The position numbers and the translations under genes were made by a program. 64,000 nt of DNA from Stenotrophomonas sp. BIGb0135 (lineage in GTDB: Bacteria > Pseudomonadota > Gammaproteobacteria > Xanthomonadales > Xanthomonadaceae), in the NCBI RefSeq assembly GCF_024810105.1, contig NZ_JANUDX010000005.1, positions 62,001 to 126,000 on the forward strand. Reading direction: 5' to 3'. Below are positions 20,312 to 27,802 of this stretch, in pieces. The notes beneath the pieces are model-generated. The model ran no database searches, had not been told where the DNA came from, and saw nothing but the letters and a program-made list of their open reading frames with translations. The number at the start of each line of letters is the position of its first letter. Position 1 is the stretch's first letter.

Positions 20312-20474
20312 TACCCGTTCTCCTGTTCGGTTCTAAAGTCTCAGGCAGCGACGATAAGGCGCCCTGATGCAGCGCCACAGGATACATGCGGGCCGTCTTC
20401 ACGACTGCCTGCTGGACGTGAACGAAGACGACGGACTGCGCAGATTGTGCCGCACTGCAGCATAACCATACGCA

Positions 20475-20504
20475 TTCGCATGGTTGCCTCCGGCCAGTTA
20501 GAAT
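20475..20504 (+). promoter_or_regulatory. Possible sigma70 promoter of etfBA
   Basis: A -35-like TTCGCA and -10-like TAGAAT are separated by 18 bp, placed about 75 bp before the etfB start. The match is moderate. An imperfect palindrome (ACCAT...ATGGT) overlaps the -35 area. Confidence 0.35.
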
Positions 20505-20578
20505 CGCGGTCCCACCCCCGAACCGGTTGCTGTGAACAGAACCGGACGTTCCCCCGTTATTGAAGGATCCAGCACCAG

Positions 20579-21325
20579 ATGAAAATCCTCGTCGCGTACA
20601 AGCGCGTGGTGGACTACAACGTCCGCATTCAGGTCAAGCCGGACGGTTCCGGCGTGGTCACCGACGGCGTCAAGCTGTCCCCCAACCCGTTCGATGAGAT
20701 CGCCCTGGAAGAAGCGCTGCGCCTGCGCGACCAGGGCATCGCCACCGAAGTCGTGGTGGCCACCATCGCCCCCACCGACGCCCAGGCCCACCTGCGCAAC
20801 GGCCTGGCCATGGGCGCCAACCGCGCCATCCACGTGGTCACCGACCAGGCCATCCAGCCGCTGACCGCCGCGCGCACCCTGCTCAAGCTGGTCGAGAAGG
20901 AACAGCCGGACCTGGTCATCCTCGGCAAGCAGGCCATCGACGACGACGCCAACCAGACCGGCCAGATGCTGGCCACGCTGTGGGGCCGCCCGCAGGCGAC
21001 CTTCGCCAGCAAGCTGCAGATCGAAGGCGGCAAAGCCACTGTCACCCGTGAAGTCGATGCCGGCCTGGAAACGCTGGAAGTGGACCTGCCGGCCGTGGTC
21101 ACCACCGACCTGCGCCTGAACGAGCCGCGCTTCATCAAGCTGCCGGACATCATGAAGGCCAAGGCCAAGCCGATGGAAACCCTGCAGCTGGCCGACCTCG
21201 GCGTGGACGCCGCCGATACCTTCAAGACCACCCAGTACGCCGCGCCGGTCAAGCGCAGCAAGGGCGTGATGGTCAAGGACGCGGCCGAACTGGTCGCCGC
21301 ACTCAAGCAGAAGGGGTTGCTGTAA
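20579..21325 (+). CDS. etfB: Electron transfer flavoprotein beta subunit
   Basis: This 248-residue beta subunit binds AMP and passes electrons from acyl-CoA dehydrogenases towards ubiquinone. MKILVAYKRVVDYNVRIQVK, NPFDEIALEEALRL, LGKQAIDDDANQTGQMLA and VTTDLRLNEPRFIKLPDIMKAK are textbook EtfB. The gene overlaps etfA by one base (TAATG). etfBA is the conserved left border of the hypervariable LPS locus in Xanthomonas. Confidence 0.98.
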   Translation: MKILVAYKRVVDYNVRIQVKPDGSGVVTDGVKLSPNPFDEIALEEALRLRDQGIATEVVVATIAPTDAQAHLRNGLAMGANRAIHVVTDQAIQPLTAARTLLKLVEKEQPDLVILGKQAIDDDANQTGQMLATLWGRPQATFASKLQIEGGKATVTREVDAGLETLEVDLPAVVTTDLRLNEPRFIKLPDIMKAKAKPMETLQLADLGVDAADTFKTTQYAAPVKRSKGVMVKDAAELVAALKQKGLL

Positions 21326-22263
21326 TGACCAAGATCCTCGTTGTCGCCGAGCACCACGACGGCAAGCTCAACGCCGCCACCGCGAAGACCGTCAGCGCCG
21401 CCGCCGCCATCAGCGGTGCCAGCATCGACGTGCTGGTGCTGGCGGCCGACCCGGCCGCCGCGGCCGCGGAAGCCGCCCAGCTGGCCGGCGTGGCCAAGGT
21501 GCTGACCGTGGCCAACCCCGCCAACGCGCAGGCGCTGGCCCAGGTGCTGGCCCCGCAGATCGCGCAGTTGGCCAAGGGCTACACCCACGTGTTCGGCCCG
21601 TCGACCACCTTCGGCAAGGACCTGATGCCGTGCGTGGCTGCCCTGCTGGGCGTCAACCAGGTCTCGGACCTGATGACCGTCGAAGGCAGCCACAGCTTCA
21701 AGCGCCCGATCTACGCCGGCAACGCCATCATCACCGTCGAGGTGCCGGCCGACCAGATCGTGGTCGCCACGGTGCGCGCGGCGTCCTGGCCGGAAGCGGC
21801 CAAGGGCGGCAGCGCCGCGGTGGAAGCGGCCAGCGTCGATGCGGCCCTGCCGACCCACACGCGTTTCGTCGGCCTGGCCGCCGGTGCGACCGACCGCCCC
21901 GACCTGCAGAGCGCCAAGCGCGTGGTCTCCGGTGGCCGTGGCGTGGGCTCGGAAGAGAACTTCAAGGTGATCTTCCAGCTCGCCGACAAGCTCGGTGCCG
22001 CCGTCGGTGCCTCGCGCGCCGCCGTGGACGCCGGCTATGTGCCCAGCGACCTGCAGGTCGGCCAGACCGGAAAGATCATCTCCCCGGAGCTGTATGTGGC
22101 CGTGGGCATCAGCGGCGCGATCCAGCACCTGACCGGGATCAAGGATGCCGGCACGATCGTGGCGATCAACAAGGACCCGGACTCGCCGATCTTCGAGATC
22201 GCCGATATCGGCCTGGTGGGTGATCTGTTCACGCTGCTGCCAGAGCTGGAAAAGGCACTGTAA
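21325..22263 (+). CDS. etfA: Electron transfer flavoprotein alpha subunit
   Basis: This 312-residue subunit carries FAD. The C-terminal FAD-binding part has [50 protein letters not shown] and [19 protein letters not shown]. The N-terminal [10 protein letters not shown] is typical. Its stop overlaps the start of the next membrane protein as TAATG, so the accessory LPS genes may be read partly from the etf promoter. Confidence 0.98.
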   Translation: MTKILVVAEHHDGKLNAATAKTVSAAAAISGASIDVLVLAADPAAAAAEAAQLAGVAKVLTVANPANAQALAQVLAPQIAQLAKGYTHVFGPSTTFGKDLMPCVAALLGVNQVSDLMTVEGSHSFKRPIYAGNAIITVEVPADQIVVATVRAASWPEAAKGGSAAVEAASVDAALPTHTRFVGLAAGATDRPDLQSAKRVVSGGRGVGSEENFKVIFQLADKLGAAVGASRAAVDAGYVPSDLQVGQTGKIISPELYVAVGISGAIQHLTGIKDAGTIVAINKDPDSPIFEIADIGLVGDLFTLLPELEKAL

Positions 22264-23243
22264 TGGCAGACTGTCCGCCCCCGGCGCCGGCGCCGCCGGC
22301 ACGCCGGGGGCGGGCGGTCAGTTGGGTCATCGTCATTGCGGCGCTGTACCTGATTGGCCTGTGGTACGTCGATCGGGACCGGGACATCCTGTCGCGATTG
22401 GCTGAAATGGCGCTCCCCCTTGCTGGCTGTGCACTCCTGGTCCTGGCAAGCTACGTGGTCCGCTACCAGCGCTGGCGTGCAGTCCTCGCCAAGCAGGGAT
22501 GCCCTGTCTCCAGCTGGGCGCACGGTTTTGCCGCCTATCTGGCCGGATTCGCGTTCACCGCGTCGCCCGGAAAGGCCGGCGAACTGCTGCGCATCCGTTA
22601 CTTCAACTGGCAGAACGTCCCCGCCCGCGCCACCCTGACCGCGTTCATCTTCGAGCGCGCCATAGATTTGTTGGTCATCACGCTCATGGGCGCAGGTGCC
22701 GCGTCGCTGGTGCCCGTATTCGGCCTGCTGGCCTCGATCATCTTCATCGTGCTCCTTGTGCTACTCGCGCTCGGCTGCTGGCCCCCGCTGGCAAGGGCTG
22801 TAAGGGACTTGGTTGACCGGTTGCCGGGAGCGGCGGTGCGCCGCTTGGGCAACTTCCTTGTAGATGGCGCCGAACACCTCGGGCCGCTGGTCCGTCTTCC
22901 CGTGATCGCCCCCGCTACCGCACTGGGGACGCTGGCCTGGACGCTCACCGCCGCGGCATTCGCCCTGCTCTGCCACGCGGCCGGCATCGACCTGCCGTGG
23001 CCGCTCGCTCTGGGCATCTATCCCTTGGCGATGCTGATTGGCGCACTTTCCTTCGTGCCAGGCGGCGTAGGAACCACCGAAGCCGCCGTCGTCATCATGC
23101 TGGGCGCCGCCGGCGTTCCAGCAGATACCGGCTTGGCGGTGGCCATCGGTATCCGGCTAGTCAGCCTCTGGCTCGCCGTCGCGGTTGGCATGCTCGCGAT
23201 GGGTGTGCTGGAGCTCCTTGGCCCAGGCCCGCGCGACCATTGA
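22263..23243 (+). CDS. Flippase-like/lysylphosphatidylglycerol synthase TM-domain protein (UPF0104)
   Basis: This 326-residue integral membrane protein has about eight hydrophobic segments. It carries the family motif SPGKAGELLRI (about residues 99-109, PxKxGExxR) and the late LSFVPGGVGTTEAAVV. Such proteins include the membrane part of MprF and AglD-associated proteins found beside polyprenyl-glycan genes. A transport or flipping role for a lipid-linked sugar is possible but unproven. Translation is coupled to etfA. It is the first gene of the variable locus. Confidence 0.8.
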   Translation: MADCPPPAPAPPARRGRAVSWVIVIAALYLIGLWYVDRDRDILSRLAEMALPLAGCALLVLASYVVRYQRWRAVLAKQGCPVSSWAHGFAAYLAGFAFTASPGKAGELLRIRYFNWQNVPARATLTAFIFERAIDLLVITLMGAGAASLVPVFGLLASIIFIVLLVLLALGCWPPLARAVRDLVDRLPGAAVRRLGNFLVDGAEHLGPLVRLPVIAPATALGTLAWTLTAAAFALLCHAAGIDLPWPLALGIYPLAMLIGALSFVPGGVGTTEAAVVIMLGAAGVPADTGLAVAIGIRLVSLWLAVAVGMLAMGVLELLGPGPRDH

Positions 23244-23302
23244 TCAGCCCTGTCCCCCGCCGATGGCCCCATCCTTTATCATTCGTTAGGTTTTTCAGGG
23301 AT

Positions 23303-23362
23303 ATGAAGGATATTGCAATGCACCAATCTGATTCGCACATGGTCGGAGCGCGTCGCTCGTGA
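23303..23362 (+). CDS. Possible leader peptide upstream of the HAD-UbiA gene
   Basis: A 19-codon reading frame (MKDIAMHQSDSHMVGARRS) ends in TGA that overlaps the GTG start of the next gene as GTGA. A second Met at codon 6 has AAGGA 8 bases upstream. The preceding 30 bp are unusually AT-rich and could hold a promoter. It could couple translation into the following gene, or be chance. There is no homology evidence. Confidence 0.3.
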   Translation: MKDIAMHQSDSHMVGARRS

Positions 23363-24777
23363 CAGCATCCCACCGCGCGCTCTGCGTCGATCTGGACGGA
23401 ACCCTGCTGCGCTCGGACATCCTGTACGAGTCCCTGCTCGCCCTGCTGGCTCATAATCCGCTGTATATCTTCTTGGTGCCCATCTGGCTGCTCCGGGGCA
23501 AAGCGCATGTGAAGCGCCAGCTGGCCTCCAGGGTCCAATTGCCCGCTGACAGCCTGCCCTACGACGAGCGCGTCTTGGAGATCCTGCGCACCACCACGCA
23601 GCGTCCGCGCGTGCTGTGCACCGCCTCGGACCAGATGCTGGTGCAGCCGATCGCCGATCACCTGGGCCTGTTCGAAGAAGTCATGGCCAGCGACGGCCAT
23701 ACCAACCTGTCCGGGCACAACAAGGGCAAAGCGTTGGCCCAGCGGTTTGGCGAGCGGGGCTTCGACTATATGGGCAACGGCCAGGTCGACCTGCAGGTAT
23801 GGGAGCACGCCGGCGGCGCGATCGTGGTCAACAACGGTGCTGCCCTGGCGCGGGATGCGGCCAAGCGCACCGACGTGTTGGCGCATCTGCCGTCGCAGAA
23901 CGGCGGGCTGCTGACCTGGATCAAGGCCCTGCGCATCTACCAGTGGCTCAAAAACCTCCTGGTCCTGGTCCCGCTGCTGACTGCGCACCGTTTCTTCGAC
24001 CTCGGCTCGATCATCGACGCGGGCATGGCATTCCTGGCCTTCGGTCTGTGCGCATCGGGCGTGTACCTGCTCAACGATCTGCTGGACCTGACCCCGGACC
24101 GCATGCACCCACGCAAGCGCAAGCGGCCGTTCGCCGCCGGCACGCTACCGTTGCTGCACGGCTTGATGGTTGCGCCACTGATCACTCTGGCCGGCTTCGC
24201 CCTGGCCTTCTTCTGCAGCCCGGCATTCGCTGGCGTACTGCTCTGCTACTACGTGATGACCCTCGGTTATTCACTCAAGCTCAAGCGCATCGTCATGATC
24301 GACGTAGTGCTGCTGGCCGCGTTGTATACGGTCCGCATCATCGGGGGCGCGGTCGCGATCAATTCGGAACTGTCGTTCTGGCTGCTGGCCTTCTCGATGT
24401 TCGTGTTCCTCAGCTTGGCAATGCTCAAGCGCTATACCGAACTGGCATCGGCACTGGCCAACGGCAAGGAGATGGCGATCGGCCGCGGCTACTCGGTTGC
24501 CGACCTGCCGCTGGTGCAGTCGCTGGGCGCCGCCGCCGGCTATATCGGCGTGCTGGTGTTCGCGCTGTACATCAACAGCCCGGAGAGCATGGAGCTCTAC
24601 CGCAATCCCAAGCTGCTGTGGCTGCTGTGCCCGATCCTGCTGTACTGGATCAGCCGCATGTGGATCGTTTCCCATCGCGGCGACATGCACGATGATCCGA
24701 TCGTGTTCGCGGCAATGGATCGCGGGAGCCAGATCGTCATCGCGCTCTGCGTGCTAATCGTCCTGGTCTCGATATGA
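23359..24777 (+). CDS. HAD phosphatase-UbiA prenyltransferase fusion (decaprenyl-phosphate phosphoribosyltransferase-like)
   Basis: This 472-residue fusion protein has a HAD-type phosphatase domain at residues 1-175: motif I DLDGT with D11/D13, then TAS at 88-90, K122 and GNGQVD at 139-144. Residues about 185-472 form a polytopic UbiA prenyltransferase with the Asp-rich NDLLDLTPDR (239-248) and YSLKLKRIVMIDV (304-316). These motifs resemble the mycobacterial UbiA (Rv3806c), which attaches 5-phosphoribose from PRPP to decaprenyl phosphate. The HAD part could then remove the 5-phosphate. The start is GTG. The stop overlaps the DprE1-like start (ATGA), tying it to the arabinose-lipid genes. Confidence 0.82.
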   Translation: MTASHRALCVDLDGTLLRSDILYESLLALLAHNPLYIFLVPIWLLRGKAHVKRQLASRVQLPADSLPYDERVLEILRTTTQRPRVLCTASDQMLVQPIADHLGLFEEVMASDGHTNLSGHNKGKALAQRFGERGFDYMGNGQVDLQVWEHAGGAIVVNNGAALARDAAKRTDVLAHLPSQNGGLLTWIKALRIYQWLKNLLVLVPLLTAHRFFDLGSIIDAGMAFLAFGLCASGVYLLNDLLDLTPDRMHPRKRKRPFAAGTLPLLHGLMVAPLITLAGFALAFFCSPAFAGVLLCYYVMTLGYSLKLKRIVMIDVVLLAALYTVRIIGGAVAINSELSFWLLAFSMFVFLSLAMLKRYTELASALANGKEMAIGRGYSVADLPLVQSLGAAAGYIGVLVFALYINSPESMELYRNPKLLWLLCPILLYWISRMWIVSHRGDMHDDPIVFAAMDRGSQIVIALCVLIVLVSI

Positions 24778-26087
24778 GTTCAGCGGTTGGACAATCCTGG
24801 GGCCGCTACCCGAGAGTCGAGCAACGGATCAACCCGGTGCTCGACCGCGCAAGCGCCCTGCCACTGCCTCCCGATGGCGGCAGCGCGCTGCCCCATGGCA
24901 ATGGCCGAAGCTACGGCGACAGTTGTCTGAATCCGAATGGCACGCTGCTGACCAGCAGCGCGCTGGACCGTTTCATCGATTTCGATCCGGCAACCGGCGT
25001 GGTGCGCTGCGAATCCGGTGCCACCCTGGCCGATATCCTCGATATCGCCCTCCCGCGTGGCTGGTTCCTGCCTGTGACCCCGGGCACCCGTCACGCCACG
25101 GTGGGGGGCGCGATCGGGAACGATGTGCACGGCAAGAACCACCATCGCGCCGGCACCTTCGGCCACCATGTCCGTTGCCTGGAACTGCTGCGCAGCGATG
25201 GTACGCGCCAGCTGCTGTCAGCCTCCAACGGCAGCGGCCTTTTCGCCGCTACCGTTGGAGGCCTCGGCCTGACCGGTTTCATCACCTGGGCCGAGCTACA
25301 ATTGCGCCGCGTTCCGGGGCCTTGGATCGAGACTGAGTCAATCCGCTTCGACAACCTGGACGAATTTTTCGAGCTGTCCCGCACGTCGGCCGACGACTTC
25401 GAATACACCGTTGCCTGGATCGACTGCCTTGCCAGCGGCACGCACTTGGGCCGTGGCCACTTCCTCCGCGGCGATCATGCCCCGGGCGATACCCGGGCCG
25501 CGACGCCGAGCGCCGCCCCGCGCCGCAGCATGCCGCTGGTGCCGCCTGTATCCCTAGTGAACCCGCTGACCTTGCGGCCATTCAACACGTTGTATTACTG
25601 GCGACAACCCGCCCGTCGCGTGCGACGTCTGTCCCATTACCAGAGCTATTTCTACCCGCTGGACGGCATCAATCACTGGAACCGCATGTATGGCCCGCGC
25701 GGGTTTCTGCAGCACCAATGCGTTCTGCCGCCGGCCACCGCGCGCGATGCCACGGCCGCCCTGTTGGCCGAGATCGCGCGCAGCGGGCGCGGCTCCTTCC
25801 TCGCGGTGTTGAAGGAATTCGGTGATCGTCCCTCTCCTGGTCTGCTGTCCTTCCCGCGCCCGGGTACCACACTGGCCCTTGATTTCCCCAATGACGGCCC
25901 GGAGCTGCTGACGATGCTCGATAGGCTCGACCGCATCGTCAGCGATGCAGGCGGTGCCGTCTATCCGGCCAAGGATGCACGCATGTCCGGCGCCTTGTTC
26001 CGTCAGGCGTTTCCCGCTTGGGAGGCCTTCTCTCGTTACATCGACCCTCGATTCTCATCCGGCTTCTGGCGCCGGGTGATGGAGTAA
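24774..26087 (+). CDS. dprE1: DprE1-like FAD-dependent decaprenylphosphoryl-ribose oxidase
   Basis: This 437-residue FAD-linked oxidase has strong motif-by-motif similarity to mycobacterial DprE1: GNGRSYGD (42-49), PGTRHATVGGAIGNDVHGKNHH (103-124), YFYPLDGINHWNRMYGPRGF (292-311) and YPAKDAR (397-403). It should oxidise C2 of the lipid-linked ribose to the keto intermediate. Residues equivalent to active-site Lys367, Gln336 and Lys418 of M. tuberculosis are kept (K347, Q315, K400). The equivalent of Cys387, the covalent target of benzothiazinones, is Ala368. It is followed after 2 bases by the DprE2-like reductase. Confidence 0.88.
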   Translation: MSSAVGQSWGRYPRVEQRINPVLDRASALPLPPDGGSALPHGNGRSYGDSCLNPNGTLLTSSALDRFIDFDPATGVVRCESGATLADILDIALPRGWFLPVTPGTRHATVGGAIGNDVHGKNHHRAGTFGHHVRCLELLRSDGTRQLLSASNGSGLFAATVGGLGLTGFITWAELQLRRVPGPWIETESIRFDNLDEFFELSRTSADDFEYTVAWIDCLASGTHLGRGHFLRGDHAPGDTRAATPSAAPRRSMPLVPPVSLVNPLTLRPFNTLYYWRQPARRVRRLSHYQSYFYPLDGINHWNRMYGPRGFLQHQCVLPPATARDATAALLAEIARSGRGSFLAVLKEFGDRPSPGLLSFPRPGTTLALDFPNDGPELLTMLDRLDRIVSDAGGAVYPAKDARMSGALFRQAFPAWEAFSRYIDPRFSSGFWRRVME

Positions 26088-26089
26088 AC

Positions 26090-26821
26090 ATGCAGAAGAT
26101 CCTGATCATCGGCGCGACCTCGGCGATCGCCGAGTCCGTGGCGCGCCTCTATGCCGGACGCGCCGCCGCGCTCTACCTGGTCGGCCGCAGCGCCGGCAGA
26201 CTCGAGGCCATCGCCGCCGACCTCCGCGTCCGCGGGGCGCAACGCGTAGACGTTGGCGTGCTCGATGTGAACGACATCAATGCCCACGAGCCGCTGCTGG
26301 ATACCATCTGGGGCGCACTGGGGAGTGTAGACACCGTGCTCATCGCGCACGGCACGCTGCCCGACCAGACCGCCTGCGATGCGTCGGTCGACCTGTCGCT
26401 GCGCGAGTTCGCCACCAACGGCACCTCGACCATCGCCCTGGCCGCAGCCCTCTCCCAGCGCCTGCAGTCCGGTGCCACGCTGGCGGTCATTTCGTCGGTG
26501 GCCGGTGATCGTGGCCGTGCCAGCAATTACCTGTACGGAAGCGCCAAGGCAGCGGTCACCGCCTACCTGAGCGGTCTTGGTCAGCGCCTCCGCCCGGCCG
26601 GGGTCAACGTCCTGGTGATCAAGCCCGGATTCGTCGACACGCCAATGACCGCGGCCTTCAAGAAGGGGGCCTTGTGGGCGACGCCGGACAAGGTGGCCGC
26701 CGGTATCGCCAAGGCCATCAACAAGCGCCGTGCCGTAGTCTACGTTCCTGGCTTCTGGTGGGCGATCATGATGGTGATCAAGAACATTCCCGAATTCGTC
26801 TTTCGCAGGATCAAGCTCTGA
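26090..26821 (+). CDS. dprE2: DprE2-like SDR, decaprenylphosphoryl-2-keto-pentose reductase
   Basis: This 243-residue short-chain dehydrogenase starts MQKILIIGATSAIAESVARLY. The catalytic SSVAGDRGRASNYLYGSAKA (Ser, YxxxK) is followed by LVIKPGFVDTPMT. The C-terminal end (WWAIMMVIKNIPEFVFRRIKL) mirrors DprE2, whose tail reads MMVLRHIPRSIFRKL. It would reduce the keto product of the DprE1-like enzyme, giving the arabino epimer. The ATG was chosen because it directly follows the dprE1-like stop and is preceded by GGAG. Confidence 0.87.
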   Translation: MQKILIIGATSAIAESVARLYAGRAAALYLVGRSAGRLEAIAADLRVRGAQRVDVGVLDVNDINAHEPLLDTIWGALGSVDTVLIAHGTLPDQTACDASVDLSLREFATNGTSTIALAAALSQRLQSGATLAVISSVAGDRGRASNYLYGSAKAAVTAYLSGLGQRLRPAGVNVLVIKPGFVDTPMTAAFKKGALWATPDKVAAGIAKAINKRRAVVYVPGFWWAIMMVIKNIPEFVFRRIKL

Positions 26822-26822
26822 C

Positions 26823-27767
26823 ATGACCGACAAGCACGCCAAAATCGTCATCACCGGCGCAGCCGGCCTGGTCGGGCAGAACCTGATCGTCGAGCTCAAG
26901 CAGCAGGGCTACAGCCAGTTGGTGGCAATCGACAAGCACGCGCACAACCTCGAGATCCTGCACACGCTGCACCCGGACGTGCATGTCGTCCGCGCCGACC
27001 TTGCCGAACCCGGCCCATGGGCCGCCGAGTTCACCGGTGCCGCCTGCGTGGTGCAGCTGCACGCGCAGATCACCGGCAAGACCACCGACCTGTTCGTGCG
27101 CAACAACATCACCGCCACCGATCACGTGCTCGCAGCCACGCGCACCGCGTCCGTGCCCTACATGGTGCACATCAGTTCATCGGTGGTGAACTCCGTAGCC
27201 AAGGACGACTACACCAACACCAAGCGCGAGCAGGAAGAGATGGTCGTGGCCAGTGGCCAACGCCACTGCGTGCTCCGGCCTACCCTGATGTTCGGCTGGT
27301 TCGATCCCAAGCACCTGGGCTGGCTGTCGCGCTTCATGGCAAGGACGCCGGTGTTCCCGATCCCCGGCGACGGCAAATTCATGCGCCAGCCACTATATGA
27401 GCGCGACTTCTGCCGCTGCATCGCCAAGTGCATCGAGACCGAGCCGGACGGCGAGGTCTTCGATATCGTTGGCGATACGCGCGTGGACTACGTCGACATC
27501 ATCCGCACGATCAAGCGGGTGAAGAAGCTGCACACCGTGATCGTGCACATCCCGATTGGCTTCTTCGCGTTCCTGCTGAAGGTCTACAGCCTGTTCAGCA
27601 GCAAGCCTCCCTTCACCGCCGACCAGCTCAAGGCGCTCAGTGCAGGGGATGACTTCAAGGGCATCGACACCCACGCGGTCTTCGGGGTGAAGCAGACGCC
27701 GTTCGAAGAGGCGATCCGCGAGAGCTATACCGATCCGCAGTACTCGCACATCGTGCTGCAGCGCTGA
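26823..27767 (+). CDS. NAD-dependent epimerase/dehydratase (extended SDR), sugar-modifying
   Basis: This 314-residue extended SDR has the nucleotide-binding motif TGAAGLVGQN (about 12-21). HISSSVVNSVAKDDYTNTK carries the catalytic-type Ser and YTNTK, and RPTLMFGWFDPKHLGW follows. The family acts on nucleotide sugars or other small alcohols. Its place between the DprE2-like gene and a GT-C protein suggests it works on the same lipid-linked or nucleotide-linked sugar, but the substrate cannot be read from sequence. It starts one base after the dprE2-like stop region, so it is cotranscribed. Confidence 0.8.
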   Translation: MTDKHAKIVITGAAGLVGQNLIVELKQQGYSQLVAIDKHAHNLEILHTLHPDVHVVRADLAEPGPWAAEFTGAACVVQLHAQITGKTTDLFVRNNITATDHVLAATRTASVPYMVHISSSVVNSVAKDDYTNTKREQEEMVVASGQRHCVLRPTLMFGWFDPKHLGWLSRFMARTPVFPIPGDGKFMRQPLYERDFCRCIAKCIETEPDGEVFDIVGDTRVDYVDIIRTIKRVKKLHTVIVHIPIGFFAFLLKVYSLFSSKPPFTADQLKALSAGDDFKGIDTHAVFGVKQTPFEEAIRESYTDPQYSHIVLQR

Positions 27768-27802
27768 ACCCCATTTCCCAACTTTCCGAACAAGAATCCA
27801 TC

